A stretch of 64,000 nucleotides of DNA from Enterobacter sp. kpr-6 (GCF_900116015.1 NZ_FOYH01000002.1:271163-335162), one strand, 5' to 3'; counted from the stretch's first letter, positions 1 through 10,803 are shown. The notes: generated from the letters alone by a model not told the origin. Made by a program: numbers and translations.

Positions 1-470
1 TCAAAACTGCCCTGATAAAGATTGACCGGCTGGGTCAGGGTGCCGAGCGCGCCCTGAAGTTCCGGGTCGAGATCATCAAGCTGGCCGTAAACATCATGGG
101 ATTTCAGTTCGCCTTCAATCCCCAGTTGCTGTCGGGTGGCCTGCACATTGCCGTTCACCGCCGGGAGAAACGCCCCGCCTGCCTGATTGATTTGCTCACG
201 CGCGCCGGCAATGCGCAGCACGGTTTGCTGAAGCGAGAGGTTCCCGGCAATCGCCCGCTCAATCAGGCTGTTAAGCTGCGGCGAGTTAAACGTCGTCCAC
301 CAGCGCGGATTGACCGCCTGCGAAGTGGTTTGCGACGCCACGCTGCGGTCGCCCGGATCGTTAAAGTGCGACGTCGCAGGCGGTGCGGGCTGCTGATAGT
401 CCGGTCCAACGGCACAGCCCGCCAGCAACAGCGCCAGTAAGGTTAAGGACGGGTAAGATTTCCTGTACAT
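1..470 (-). CDS. Outer-membrane efflux lipoprotein, NodT/TolC family (3' end outside window)
   Basis: About the first 156 residues of an outer-membrane channel lipoprotein. It starts at the ATG at 470-468 and runs off the left edge without a stop. The N-terminus is a lipoprotein signal peptide with an LAGC lipobox (Cys19), followed by the AVGPDYQQP opening typical of NodT-type outer-membrane factors and a WWTTFNSPQLNSLI stretch seen early in that family. The start codon lies one base after the stop of the upstream pump gene, so it is the third gene of an adaptor-pump-channel operon. Inferred role: the outer-membrane exit duct for the pump. Substrate unknown. Confidence 0.85.
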   Translation of the reverse strand, partial: MYRKSYPSLTLLALLLAGCAVGPDYQQPAPPATSHFNDPGDRSVASQTTSQAVNPRWWTTFNSPQLNSLIERAIAGNLSLQQTVLRIAGAREQINQAGGAFLPAVNGNVQATRQQLGIEGELKSHDVYGQLDDLDPELQGALGTLTQPVNLYQGSF

Positions 471-471
471 G

Positions 472-2043
472 TTAATGTGCTCCTGCGCTGCCTTCGCTTT
501 TCACCGGCGAAAGCAGTAAACAAAACGGGATCAGCAGCAGGGCCACTGCGCTTAAAAGGGTGAAAACGTCCACATAGGCGAGAAAACGCGACTGTTCGAT
601 CATCGTCTGGTACATCTGCCCGGTGGCGATGCTGGTGGGGTCGCCCACCAGCGAGGTAAAGTTGCGCACCGCCTGCGCCGACTCGCGCACCGCAAGCTGA
701 AACTGCTCGTTAAACGGCGTCATATGCTCGCTGAGATAAGCGCTGTGCGCCTGGGATCGCTCAGTAATCGCCGCGGTGGAGAGGGAAATCCCCACCGAGC
801 CCGCCACGTTACGGAACATGGTAAACAGCGCGGCGGCATCGGCATTAAGCTGCCGGGGAATGGTGATAAAGGCGATGGTGGTGAGCGGCACAAACAGGAA
901 GCCAAGCCCGATGGACTGCGCGCTGCGGAACAGCACCAGGGTTTCGAAATCGATATCCGGCGTCAGATTGCGCGACCAGAAAAATGAGGCTGCAAGACAG
1001 GTAAAGCCGAACGCGATGATCCAGCGCGTCTGCACGATCGGCATCAGTTTGAGCACCAGCGGAATGGTCAGCACGATCAGCACCGCCCCTGGCGACAGCA
1101 CCAGCCCCGACCAGGTCGCGGTGTAGCCCAGATCCTGCTGCGCCAGTTGCGGGATCACCACCGAACTGCCGTATAAAATCATCGCCATCCCCGCCATCAG
1201 CAGGCTGGAAACGGCAAAGTTTTTGTCTTTCATGACGTGGAGATCGACCACCGGCTTTTTGGCATACATCAGCCAGTAAATCGCGCCAATAATGCCGATA
1301 AGTGTCAGTACGGCGAAAGTGCGGATAAACCCGGAGGCGAACCAGTCGTCATCTTCCCCGCGATCGAGCATCACCTGCAAACAGCCGAGGCCGAGCGCGA
1401 TAAGCCCGATCCCGCTCCAGTCGATAGAGAGTTTTTCTTCTGACTTTTTCTCCCACGGCGGATCTTCCAGCAGCTGATAAATCGCCAGCACCGTGACGAT
1501 ACCGACCGGAATGTTGATGAAAAACACCCAGCGCCAGGAGTAGTTATCGGTGATCCAGCCGCCAAGCGTCGGCCCAAGCACCGGGGCGACGATAATAGCA
1601 ATCGACGACAACCCAAAAGCCTTACCGCGATCTTCCGGCTTAAAATAATCGAGCAGCACCGACTGCTGCGTCGGTTGCAGGCCGCCGCCGAAAAAGCCCT
1701 GCAGGATGCGGAACAGGATGATTTCCCACAGCTCCGTCGCGATGCCGCACAAAAACGAGCATACGGTGAACATCACAATGCAGATCAGGAAGAACTGTTT
1801 GCGACCAAACACCCGGCTGAGAAACGCGGAAATCGGCAGTACGATGCCGTTCGCCACCAGATAGCTGGTCAGCACCCAGGTGGATTCGCTGTAGCTTGAG
1901 GAGAGCGATCCGGCGACGTGCGGCAGCGCCACGTTAACGATGGTGGTGTCGAGGATCTCCATAAATACCGCCAGCGTGACGACAATCGCCACCGCCCACG
2001 GATTGCTGGCCGGACGCCAGCTTTCATGGCTGTGATCGGTCAT
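472..2043 (-). CDS. MFS drug efflux pump, DHA2 family (EmrB/FarB-like)
   Basis: A 523-residue inner-membrane protein with the hydrophobic profile of a 14-TM DHA2 transporter. The first helix carries the LDTTIVNVALP signature (Asp32), and a motif-A-like SRVFGRKQ follows in the loop after TM2. Family members such as EmrB and FarB use the proton gradient to export hydrophobic drugs, uncouplers or fatty acids through a HlyD-type adaptor. Its start overlaps the adaptor stop by 4 bp, and the outer-membrane channel gene follows directly. E. coli has no emrAB pair at this position, so this is probably an extra paralogue rather than the housekeeping emrB. Substrate not predictable. Confidence 0.9.
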   Translation of the reverse strand: MTDHSHESWRPASNPWAVAIVVTLAVFMEILDTTIVNVALPHVAGSLSSSYSESTWVLTSYLVANGIVLPISAFLSRVFGRKQFFLICIVMFTVCSFLCGIATELWEIILFRILQGFFGGGLQPTQQSVLLDYFKPEDRGKAFGLSSIAIIVAPVLGPTLGGWITDNYSWRWVFFINIPVGIVTVLAIYQLLEDPPWEKKSEEKLSIDWSGIGLIALGLGCLQVMLDRGEDDDWFASGFIRTFAVLTLIGIIGAIYWLMYAKKPVVDLHVMKDKNFAVSSLLMAGMAMILYGSSVVIPQLAQQDLGYTATWSGLVLSPGAVLIVLTIPLVLKLMPIVQTRWIIAFGFTCLAASFFWSRNLTPDIDFETLVLFRSAQSIGLGFLFVPLTTIAFITIPRQLNADAAALFTMFRNVAGSVGISLSTAAITERSQAHSAYLSEHMTPFNEQFQLAVRESAQAVRNFTSLVGDPTSIATGQMYQTMIEQSRFLAYVDVFTLLSAVALLLIPFCLLLSPVKSEGSAGAH

Positions 2044-3137
2044 TCCAGCGTAACCTTCGGCTCAACGGAGAGTCCCAGCGGCAAAGGCTTGCTGCTGTCC
2101 AGACCTTTATCAATAACGATTTTCACCGGCACGCGCTGAACGATTTTGACAAAGTTACCGGTGGCGTTTTCCGACGGGAAGGCCGAGAAGCGCGAACCGC
2201 TGCCCTGCTGGATACTGTCGATATGCCCTTCCAGTTCCATGTCCGGGTACGCGTCAATTTTCACGCTGACTTTATTGCCCGGGCGCATCCGCTCCAGTTG
2301 CGACTCTTTAAAGTTGGCGACCACCCAGATATTGGGCGATACCAGCGAAAACAGCGCGGTTCCCGCCTGTACCAGCGTGCCGGGCTGGACGTTACGCTTG
2401 GTCACGTAGCCGTCAAACGGGGCGCGGACTTCGGTATAGGAAAGATTAAGCTCAGCGTTTTCCAGTTGCGCCTTCGCCTGATCGACCTGACGCTCGCGCG
2501 CCTCGACGTTGGTTTCCTGCTGGCGGATCTGTAACTGCACCTGATCCGCGACCTCAAGCTGGGCTTTCGCGCTGGCAAGCTGGGCCTGGGCGCTGCGCAA
2601 CTGGGCGTTAGCGGTATCGATATTTTGCTGGGTGGTGGCGCGGGGATCGACACCGCGCTGACGACGATATCCGGCCTGCGCATTCGCCAGATCCGCCTCG
2701 GCCTTCAGCACCTGGGCGCGGGCTTCATCGCGCTGCGCCGGGTACTGCACTTTTGAGATCGCCAGTTGCGCCTGTGCCTGGTGCAGTTGCGCGGTGGCAA
2801 GCCCCAGTTGCGCCTGCGCCTGATCGCGCTGGGCGGTGGCATCACGCGCATCAATGGTTACCAGCAAATCGCCCTTCTTCACCCGCTGGTTGTCTTTAAC
2901 GCGCAGTTCGGTGACGTAACCTGCGGCTTTCGGCGCAATGGTGACCACATCGCCGTCGGTAAACGCGTCGTCGGTAGTTTCTTCGTTACGGGTTAAAAAC
3001 CACCACACTGACGCCACGATCACCATGATGATGACCACGATGCCGAGAATGATTAAAGGTTTTTTACCGGGGCGTTTGCGCGCGTTTTTGTTGTCGTTAT
3101 CCTGAGAATTTTCTGTGGTTGGGGTATTTTCAGCCAT
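2040..3137 (-). CDS. HlyD/EmrA-type periplasmic adaptor of the efflux operon
   Basis: A 365-residue membrane-fusion protein. A short charged cytoplasmic tail is followed by one TM segment (about residues 27-48), a lipoyl half-motif (TIAPKAAGYV), and a long alpha-helical hairpin rich in repeated QAQAQL/AKAQLE heptads (about 95-215). The second lipoyl half contains LSYTEVRAPFDGYVTKRNV, and a beta-barrel region follows. EmrA-type adaptors connect an MFS pump to an outer-membrane channel. It is first in the operon and overlaps the pump by 4 bp (ATGA). No dedicated regulator is adjacent; the 101-bp gap to ybiR must hold the promoter. Confidence 0.9.
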   Translation of the reverse strand: MAENTPTTENSQDNDNKNARKRPGKKPLIILGIVVIIMVIVASVWWFLTRNEETTDDAFTDGDVVTIAPKAAGYVTELRVKDNQRVKKGDLLVTIDARDATAQRDQAQAQLGLATAQLHQAQAQLAISKVQYPAQRDEARAQVLKAEADLANAQAGYRRQRGVDPRATTQQNIDTANAQLRSAQAQLASAKAQLEVADQVQLQIRQQETNVEARERQVDQAKAQLENAELNLSYTEVRAPFDGYVTKRNVQPGTLVQAGTALFSLVSPNIWVVANFKESQLERMRPGNKVSVKIDAYPDMELEGHIDSIQQGSGSRFSAFPSENATGNFVKIVQRVPVKIVIDKGLDSSKPLPLGLSVEPKVTLE

Positions 3138-3238
3138 AGCGTTGCAACAGTCCTGTCAGTAAATAGCGCGATAATTGCGCCGTTTACTAAAGTTAGGACG
3201 TAGCTATACATTTGCCAGGAAAAACTGACAAATTCGCA

Positions 3239-4348
3239 CTAACTGAAAAGAATCAGACAATACCCAACCAGCGCCGCCCACAGCAGCAGCGGAACTGACC
3301 AGAGATGGAAGCGCCACCAGATGCGGCGGTTATGGGCCATGCGCAGGGCAATGATATTCGCCAGCGAGCCCGGCAGCAGACCGAAGCCGCCGACGTTGAC
3401 CGCGAAAGCCAGCAGGACGCCGGGCGGCACGTAATTAAGCAGCAGAATGGTCGCCGGAACGTTGCTGATAAACTGCGACAGACCAATGGCGGTAAGCCAG
3501 AGTCCCGGTTCTGACAGGCTGCCGACCCCGTTAAGTGCCCCCTGTAACAGCGGCAACTGGATCAGCAAGTGGACGTCAATAAACATCGCCATAAACACCA
3601 GCAGCAGCGTCCAGTCCACGCTGATTACTACCCGGCGGGCGAGCAGCAGGAAGCCGATGGCGAGGGCGATAAGTCCCCACAGTTCCTGCTTAAGCTCAAG
3701 AGAGGTCAGAAAAATGACGTAGAACCCGAGGCAGATCCACACCAGCCGCGGCTGCCATGTGGGAGTCTGCGTGCCGCTGTGGTAGCTCAACGCTTTTTTC
3801 GGAAACGCAAACCAGCACATCACCATAAGCGTCGCCATCATTGCCAGCGCCAGTGGGGCCATCTGCGCACAGAAGGCGGCAAAAGAGAGACCGGAGCGCC
3901 CCCATAACAGGATGTTTTGCGGATTACCGATGGGGGTTAACAGTGATCCGGCGTTGACCGCCAGCGCTTCAAAGATGATCAACCGGTTGACCGGGATCTC
4001 GCACAGTTTTTTGAGCGTAATGGTCAGCGGCACCACGATAAACAGCGCCACGTCGTTGGTCAGGAAAGTGGAGAGCAGCGCCGCCGCCAGCACCATGAAC
4101 ATCGCCAGCCGACGCTGAGTCGCAAAGCGCCGGACCATACGTCGCCCCAGCACATCAAAATAGCCGGAAAGTTCGACGCCTTTGGTAAGTAGCATCAGGC
4201 CGCTGAGGGTAATAATGGTGTGCCAGTCAATGGCGTTAATCCATTTTGCCGGAGCAAAGGGGACGAAAATGCTGAGCGCCGCGCCGACAAGCAGTAACAG
4301 ATGGAAGAAACGATCGCGCGCCAGGGCGCGCACGAACGGGAGGTTCAT
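3239..4348 (-). CDS. ybiR: Putative anion transporter YbiR (ArsB/CitM superfamily)
   Basis: A 369-residue integral membrane protein (E. coli YbiR is about 372) with some 10-11 hydrophobic segments. It has ion-transporter-superfamily hallmarks: repeated [16 protein letters not shown] and [14 protein letters not shown] elements, and [10 protein letters not shown]. Its start overlaps the mntR stop by 4 bp, so the two are translationally coupled. Co-transcription with the manganese regulator is conserved in E. coli, but the substrate has not been established there, so a manganese role is only guilt by association. Confidence 0.9.
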   Translation of the reverse strand: MNLPFVRALARDRFFHLLLLVGAALSIFVPFAPAKWINAIDWHTIITLSGLMLLTKGVELSGYFDVLGRRMVRRFATQRRLAMFMVLAAALLSTFLTNDVALFIVVPLTITLKKLCEIPVNRLIIFEALAVNAGSLLTPIGNPQNILLWGRSGLSFAAFCAQMAPLALAMMATLMVMCWFAFPKKALSYHSGTQTPTWQPRLVWICLGFYVIFLTSLELKQELWGLIALAIGFLLLARRVVISVDWTLLLVFMAMFIDVHLLIQLPLLQGALNGVGSLSEPGLWLTAIGLSQFISNVPATILLLNYVPPGVLLAFAVNVGGFGLLPGSLANIIALRMAHNRRIWWRFHLWSVPLLLWAALVGYCLILFS

Positions 4349-4818
4349 TCAGCGGGCTGCCCTTGCTGGAGGGTAAACAGACGAAAGCGTTCCAGCGTCT
4401 CCTGACTGACATGGTGCTCCATGCCTTCGGCGTCGCGGCGGGCGATTTCCGGGCTTACGCCCAGCACCAGCAGGAAACTTTCAACAATCTGGTGACGTTC
4501 GCGGCTTTCCTGGGCCAGCTTCTCCCCTTCTGCGGTGAGAAATACCCCACGCCAGGGGATTTGTTCAATAAGCCCGACGCTGGCCAGTCGCTTTAACATC
4601 TTGGCAACGGTCGGCTGGGAAACGCCCAGTCTTGCAGCCATATCCACCTGTCGCGCTTCGCCCACTTCGCGGATCAGATCGGAAATTAACTCAACATAAT
4701 CATCAATTAACTCGCGTCGGTGCGCTTCACGTACCTGACGAAATCCCTCGACATGTTCTTCAACATTCACCAGTTGCGTCACTTTTTTTATTGTTGGCTT
4801 GCCTTCGCGACGACTCAT
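4345..4818 (-). CDS. mntR: Manganese-responsive transcriptional regulator MntR
   Basis: A 157-residue DtxR-family regulator. A winged HTH (about residues 55-90, [18 protein letters not shown]) is followed by the dimerisation/metal domain with the AEGMEHHVS metal-ligand motif. I chose the ATG at 4818 rather than a longer in-frame start at 4872: MSRREGKP matches the E. coli N-terminus and is preceded by a strong GAGGAAG ribosome-binding site. Mn(II)-MntR represses the manganese importer mntH and mntS, and activates the exporter mntP. It is divergent from mntS, and operator palindromes lie between them. Confidence 0.96.
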   Translation of the reverse strand: MSRREGKPTIKKVTQLVNVEEHVEGFRQVREAHRRELIDDYVELISDLIREVGEARQVDMAARLGVSQPTVAKMLKRLASVGLIEQIPWRGVFLTAEGEKLAQESRERHQIVESFLLVLGVSPEIARRDAEGMEHHVSQETLERFRLFTLQQGQPAE

Positions 4819-4911
4819 TGTGCTTCCTCGTTGGCGTGACGCGAAAAACGCATCATAGATAAGTGCGCTCATTGTAAACCATCGTCACACAAGAACAAAA
4901 AATTAACGTAT

Positions 4912-4945
4912 TAGCCATAGCTATAGAATATAGCCTGTGCTATAT
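4912..4945 (+). promoter_or_regulatory. MntR-type operator palindromes upstream of mntS
   Basis: Two dyads lie in tandem. One is TAGC-CATA-GCTA (4912-4923). The stronger is ATATAGC-CTGT-GCTATAT (4928-4945), a perfect 7-bp inverted repeat. The second fits the ATAGC...GCTAT core of known MntR boxes. It lies 36 bp upstream of the mntS ATG, where binding would block the promoter. Confidence 0.7.
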
Positions 4946-4980
4946 CTGTATGTAATACAGACACCGTCAGGAGGTCTACG

Positions 4981-5109
4981 ATGAACGAATTCAAGAGGTG
5001 CATGAGCGTGTTCAGCCACTCCCCGTTTAAAGTCCGTTTGCTGCTGTTGAATATGCTGTGCGATATGTTCAGCACCAAACCGCAGCAGGATGACAAACCT
5101 TCCCGTTAA
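4981..5109 (+). CDS. mntS: Small manganese-response protein MntS
   Basis: A 42-residue protein (MNEFKRCMSVFSHSPFKV..., ending DDKPSR), nearly identical in length and N-terminus to E. coli MntS, whose locus was first annotated as the sRNA rybA. An excellent ribosome-binding site (AGGAGG) precedes the ATG. In E. coli MntS is made when manganese is scarce. It raises usable intracellular Mn, apparently by inhibiting the exporter MntP, and is repressed by Mn-MntR. The divergent mntR and the operator dyads fit that circuit. Too short for most automatic gene callers. Confidence 0.95.
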   Translation: MNEFKRCMSVFSHSPFKVRLLLLNMLCDMFSTKPQQDDKPSR

Positions 5110-5110
5110 T

Positions 5111-5139
5111 GCGGCGTCGCGGTACGCCGCTTCATTTTT
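5111..5139 (+). terminator. Rho-independent terminator of mntS
   Basis: Hairpin GCGGCGT...ACGCCGC directly after the mntS stop, followed by TTCATTTTT. Confidence 0.7.
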
Positions 5140-5386
5140 CTGTCACATATCCCTGCCACACTGAGCCTCATATATAAAAAAAACGTATTATTTGTCTGTT
5201 TTGCAATCATTCTCGCAAAACATCGTTGTCACGCCTGTTGACCTTCCCCACGCCTCGCTCTATCTTCTCGCAGCCCTGCACAAATGTGGTTCGCGGATAG
5301 GATCCCTCCTCATCTTCACACACTATCCCGCAGGTTTTGACCCTTGACGCCAGGGTGAGCACATGGCGTTTTCGCGATAGTGTCCT

Positions 5387-6970
5387 ATGAATGTACTGAT
5401 AAAAGAAACGCTCGCTGCCCGTGGGTTTAACATTAGCCCGTGGGTTGGTTTTTATTTTTTGCAATCCTTATTAATCAACTTCGCCCTTGGATACCCTTTA
5501 AACCCGTTTTATGCGGTGGCTTTTACCTGCGTGCTGCAACTGCTCTGGCGTCATGCCCCGCGCCTGCAAAAAGCACTGATTATTCTCTGCTCGCTGGTCG
5601 CCGCCTCCTATTACCCGTTCGGTCAGGCCTACGGCGCGCCGAACTTTAATACGCTGCTGGCGCTGCACTCCACCAACATGGAAGAGTCCACGGAAATCCT
5701 GACGATTTTCCCGTGGTACAACTACGTCATCGGCCTGTTCATTTTTGGGCTGGGCGTTATCGCTCTGCGCCGCAAACATCACACTGCCGTCGTCTGGAGC
5801 AAATGGGATCATCTGGGCATTGCGTTCTGTTTAGCCGCATTGCTTTCCTCTCCGGCCTACAACTACTATTGTGGCTGGGGATTTCATCTTAAAGACATCG
5901 GTTATCCGGTGGTGCGTTTTGTTAAAGATGTGGTGGTGAATAACCGGGAAGTGGTTGAAGAGCAGCAGCGCATGGCGCAACTCTCCGGCATGAAGGACAC
6001 CTGGACTATTACCGCCGTGAAGCCGAAATATCACACTTACGTGGTGGTAATCGGTGAAAGCGTGCGCCGCGATGCGATGGGCGCATTTGGCGGTTACTGG
6101 GATAACACGCCGTTTGCCAGCCAGGTGAAAGGTACCTTCTTTACTGACTATGTAGCGGCCAGCGGTTCGACGCAAAAATCGCTGGGCCTGACGCTCAACC
6201 GCGTGGTGGATGACAAGCCCCAGTATCAGGATAACTTCGTCACGCTGGCGAACCGCGCCGGATTTCAGACCTGGTGGTTTTCCAACCAGGGACAGCTCGG
6301 CGAATACGACACTGCCATCGCCAGCATTGCAAAGCGTGCCGATGAGGTGCAGTTCCTGAAAGATGGCGATTATCTAGCCAATAAAAACGCCAAAGATGAC
6401 GCGCTACTGAAAATGACCGCGCAGGTGTTAGCCACGCCGCGCTCGCAGCCGCAGCTTATCGTCCTGCATTTAATGGGTTCACACCCGCAGGCCTGCGACC
6501 GTACCGGCGGTAAATACACGGTGTTTGTTCAGTCGAAAGAGACTTCCTGTTATCTCTATTCCATCACCCAGACCGATGAATTACTGGGTAAGCTGTATGC
6601 GCAGTTGCAGGATGCGGGGAGCAGTTTCTCAATGGTCTATTTTTCCGATCACGGGCTGGCGTTTAAAGAGCGCGGGAAAGAGGTGCAGTATCTGGCGCAC
6701 AGCGATACCTTTCAGCAGAACTTCCAGGTGCCGTTTATGGTGCTGTCGAGTGATGATAAAACGCATCGCGTGATTAAAGCCCGCCGCTCGGCGAATGACT
6801 TTTTGGACTTTTTCTCGCAGTGGACGGGCATTACTGCCAAAGAGATCGTCAGCCAGTACCGGTTTGTCTCCTCGCAAAAAGCGGGTCCGACCTACGTGAC
6901 AAACTTTAAATTGCAGAAAGTGGATTATAACCACCTGGGAACGGATATTTTCGAGACCAAAACGCGCTAA
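5387..6970 (+). CDS. opgE: Phosphoethanolamine transferase OpgE (YbiP)
   Basis: A 527-residue protein, the same length as E. coli OpgE. Four to five N-terminal TM helices (to about residue 165) precede a periplasmic alkaline-phosphatase-fold domain. The metal/nucleophile motif is ASGSTQKSLG, with Thr262 as the expected catalytic nucleophile. VVVIGESVRRD and YFSDHGLAFKERGK supply the other metal ligands. The family moves phosphoethanolamine from phosphatidylethanolamine; OpgE acts on osmoregulated periplasmic glucans in E. coli. It is a distant paralogue of the eptA product at 48174. It stands alone between mntS and the convergent ompX, sharing a bidirectional terminator. Confidence 0.95.
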   Translation: MNVLIKETLAARGFNISPWVGFYFLQSLLINFALGYPLNPFYAVAFTCVLQLLWRHAPRLQKALIILCSLVAASYYPFGQAYGAPNFNTLLALHSTNMEESTEILTIFPWYNYVIGLFIFGLGVIALRRKHHTAVVWSKWDHLGIAFCLAALLSSPAYNYYCGWGFHLKDIGYPVVRFVKDVVVNNREVVEEQQRMAQLSGMKDTWTITAVKPKYHTYVVVIGESVRRDAMGAFGGYWDNTPFASQVKGTFFTDYVAASGSTQKSLGLTLNRVVDDKPQYQDNFVTLANRAGFQTWWFSNQGQLGEYDTAIASIAKRADEVQFLKDGDYLANKNAKDDALLKMTAQVLATPRSQPQLIVLHLMGSHPQACDRTGGKYTVFVQSKETSCYLYSITQTDELLGKLYAQLQDAGSSFSMVYFSDHGLAFKERGKEVQYLAHSDTFQQNFQVPFMVLSSDDKTHRVIKARRSANDFLDFFSQWTGITAKEIVSQYRFVSSQKAGPTYVTNFKLQKVDYNHLGTDIFETKTR

Positions 6971-6980
6971 ATCTGGACAA

Positions 6981-7008
6981 AAAAAATCCGCCCGGAGGCG
7001 GATTTTTT
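6981..7008. terminator. Bidirectional terminator between opgE and ompX
   Basis: Stem TCCGCC-CGGA-GGCGGA flanked by A6 on the left and T6 on the right, so it can terminate transcription from both convergent genes. Confidence 0.88.
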
Positions 7009-7023
7009 ATATCACTTGCGTGA

Positions 7024-7530
7024 TTAGAAACGGTAGCCGACGCCTGCGATCCAGGTACCAACATCAACGTTACGGATGCGGCTCTGCTCGTAGGAAACGT
7101 CAAGAGCAACGTTTTCCATCGGGTTGAACTGCATACCTGCGCCGTAGGAGAAACCGTAGTCGCTGGTGTCAGCAGTTTTGAAGCCGTCTTCACGCTGCTG
7201 GAATTTACCGTAGCCTACACCCACAACACCGTAGATGCTCGCCCAGTCATTGATACGGAAAGCCGGACCACCGGTGATGCCGTAGTATTGTGCTTTGTTA
7301 TAAGCGCCGTCTTCGGTACGATCTTTTTCGGTGTAAGTGAAGGAACCGATGTAGCCCAGCGGGGTATCATTTTCGTAGCGGTATTTCAGGTTGAAACCGT
7401 TAGCTTTGTTCGCCACGCCCTGTGCATCGCTCTGTGCGTAACCGCCAGAAACGGTAGAAGCTGCTACAGCGGAACCTGCGGAAACGGCCATAACAACAGC
7501 CAGTGCTGAAAGACATGCAATTTTTTTCAT
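7024..7530 (-). CDS. ompX: Outer membrane protein OmpX
   Basis: A 168-residue precursor of the 8-stranded outer-membrane barrel OmpX. The signal peptide spans about residues 1-23, ending SAVAA. Alternating beta-strand motifs follow (STVSGGYAQSDAQG, FNLKYRYE, DWASIYGVVGVGYGKF), and the C-terminus is GVGYRF with terminal Phe as required by the Bam machinery. The ATG at 7530 is preferred to an in-frame GTG two codons upstream: MKKIACLSAL matches the family and GAGGTGG precedes it. The extracellular loops differ from E. coli in length, as is usual. Neighbouring genes are not in its operon. Confidence 0.95.
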   Translation of the reverse strand: MKKIACLSALAVVMAVSAGSAVAASTVSGGYAQSDAQGVANKANGFNLKYRYENDTPLGYIGSFTYTEKDRTEDGAYNKAQYYGITGGPAFRINDWASIYGVVGVGYGKFQQREDGFKTADTSDYGFSYGAGMQFNPMENVALDVSYEQSRIRNVDVGTWIAGVGYRF

Positions 7531-7786
7531 AACCACCTCAAATGTGCTTCAAGTAAGTCCTAAGTTTTAAATATATCAAAAATAGTGAGGAAACTCTTTG
7601 CGCATTACGATGTCTAACGCGCCATTTCCTGTAACAGAACATTTCTGCTACCCACTATCTCTTTCAAAAAAAAGCGCTTTTTTCGCATAAGTCGCTATTT
7701 CTACGCGATCGTCACGACATATTCATCCAGATTAATCCTAAAGGATTGCTTAATAATACGTCAGCCTTTTCGGATGGAATGAATTT
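7531..7786 (-). other. ompX upstream region
   Basis: AT-rich stretch without a convincing ORF. It must hold the ompX promoter and leader; no promoter hexamers could be assigned confidently. The rest of the gap up to rhtA is an ERIC element. Confidence 0.4.
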
Positions 7787-7913
7787 TATACCCTAAATAA
7801 TTCGAGTTGCATGAAGGCGGCAACTGAGCAAATCCTCAGGAGCTTACATAAGTAAGCGACTGGGGTGAGCGAAGGCAGCCAACGCACATGCAGCTTGAAT
7901 TATGACGGGTATA
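7787..7913. repeat. ERIC (enterobacterial repetitive intergenic consensus) element
   Basis: A 127-bp element bounded by the inverted termini TATACCC and GGGTATA. It contains the diagnostic ERIC core: AGGAGCTTACATAAGTAAG followed by CGACTGGGGTGAGCG. Length and both ends match the canonical full-size ERIC. It lies between the divergent ompX and rhtA genes. Confidence 0.95.
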
Positions 7914-8008
7914 GTCGGCTTTTTTTTCAATGAATAGTAAACCGCTGAACACTATTTCCATTACACTGCGTCTTTTACTTCATTTGACATAAGTTGACAG
8001 GAGAAAGG

Positions 8009-8896
8009 ATGCCTGGTTTGTCTCGTAAAACCCCGGTATGGCTACCGGTTTTAGTCATTCTCGTGGCGATGCTCTCTATCCAGAGCGGCGCATCACTCGC
8101 CAAAACCCTCTTTCCACTGATTGGCGCGCCCGGCGTGACGGCGCTACGTCTTGCATTGGGTACGCTGATTCTGGTGCTGGTGTTTAAACCCTGGCGGCTG
8201 CGCTTTACCCCGGCGCAACGTAAGCCCCTGCTTTTTTATGGGCTGTCACTCGGCGCGATGAACTACCTGTTTTATCTCTCGATCCAGACTGTACCGTTAG
8301 GGATTGCCGTCGCTCTGGAATTTACCGGCCCGCTGGCAGTGGCGCTTTTTGCTTCCCGCCGGGCGGTGGATTTTGTCTGGGTAGCCCTGGCGGTGCTGGG
8401 GCTGTGGTTCCTGCTGCCGCTCGGGCAGAACGTTTCCCATGTCGATTTAACCGGCGCGGCGCTGGCGCTCGGCGCGGGGGCCTGCTGGGCGATTTATATC
8501 GTCACCGGTCAACGCGCCGGGGAAGAACACGGCCCGGCAACGGTCGCGCTCGGTTCATTAATTGCCGCCGTGATCTTTGTACCGATTGGCGCATTGCAGG
8601 CAGGTGAAGCCCTGTGGCACTGGTCTATTCTTCCTCTCGGACTTGGCGTGGCGGTGCTCTCCACCGCACTGCCTTATTCGCTGGAGATGATTGCCCTCAC
8701 CCGCCTGCCCACGCGTACCTTCGGAACGCTGATGAGCATGGAGCCCGGCCTTGCTGCCCTCTCTGGGATGGTATTTCTCGGTGAAACCCTGACGATGACC
8801 CAGTGGCTGGCACTGTCAGCGATTATTGCCGCGTCAATGGGTTCCACGCTGACCCTGCGCCGGGAAGCAAAAATCAAAGAAGTTGATATCGGATAA
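8009..8896 (+). CDS. rhtA: Threonine/homoserine exporter RhtA
   Basis: A 295-residue inner-membrane protein made of two EamA repeats, about ten TM helices. Conserved stretches include GVTALRLALGTLIL, LEFTGPLAVALF and ALTRLPTRTFGTLMSMEPGLAALSG. In E. coli it exports threonine, homoserine and some amino-acid analogues. The ATG at 8009 follows AGGAGAAAGG and gives the family's MPG start; an upstream in-frame TTG at 7994 is unlikely. Monocistronic. Confidence 0.95.
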   Translation: MPGLSRKTPVWLPVLVILVAMLSIQSGASLAKTLFPLIGAPGVTALRLALGTLILVLVFKPWRLRFTPAQRKPLLFYGLSLGAMNYLFYLSIQTVPLGIAVALEFTGPLAVALFASRRAVDFVWVALAVLGLWFLLPLGQNVSHVDLTGAALALGAGACWAIYIVTGQRAGEEHGPATVALGSLIAAVIFVPIGALQAGEALWHWSILPLGLGVAVLSTALPYSLEMIALTRLPTRTFGTLMSMEPGLAALSGMVFLGETLTMTQWLALSAIIAASMGSTLTLRREAKIKEVDIG

Positions 8897-9019
8897 ATTA
8901 TTCAGTCCTGCATGGTAAATATGCCATGCAGACTTTACTTATGCATGAAAAATAAACTTTCGCGCATAAATAACCTGCCCTGTTAATATTTATTCACATT
9001 CTCATTCCGCTTATTATAA

Positions 9020-9697
<678 letters not shown>

Positions 9698-9716
9698 AGC
9701 ATAACAATTTTTTATG

Positions 9717-9744
9717 ACCCCTCGCCGCCCGGTGAGGGGTTTTG
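9717..9744 (+). terminator. Terminator downstream of dps
   Basis: CCCCTCGCC-GCCC-GGTGAGGGG hairpin followed by TTTT. A second small GTGCAC hairpin follows it. Confidence 0.75.
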
Positions 9745-9901
9745 CACTTTTTTAGTGCACTCCTTTTCCGCCTTTCCCCGCCAGACGTAAACCAGATGTA
9801 ATAATCACATCACACAACCGTTAAGAAAAGATTGTTTCCTGACCGCGTTTTGCGTTAGAAATAAGCACATTGCAACGCGTGTTCGCAATGCACCAAAACA
9901 A

Positions 9902-9918
9902 CGCCCCATATTGGTGCA
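9902..9918 (+). promoter_or_regulatory. NtrC-type binding site upstream of glnH
   Basis: 17-bp dyad cGCcCC-ATATT-GGTGCA, close to the NtrC consensus TGCACC-N5-GGTGCA. It lies about 80-90 bp upstream of the sigma-54 promoter. A second half-site (TGCACC) occurs just upstream, near 9889. Confidence 0.6.
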
Positions 9919-9933
9919 AACAATCTCTTTTGA

Positions 9934-10803
<870 letters not shown>

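Noticed and set aside
4819-4872. Longer mntR start at 4872
   Set aside because: The start at 4818 has a strong SD and matches the E. coli MntR N-terminus; the longer form would run into the operator region.
5207-5464. 85-codon minus-strand frame in the mntS-opgE gap
   Set aside because: No SD, basic and unpatterned translation, runs into the opgE start; gap better explained as the opgE leader.
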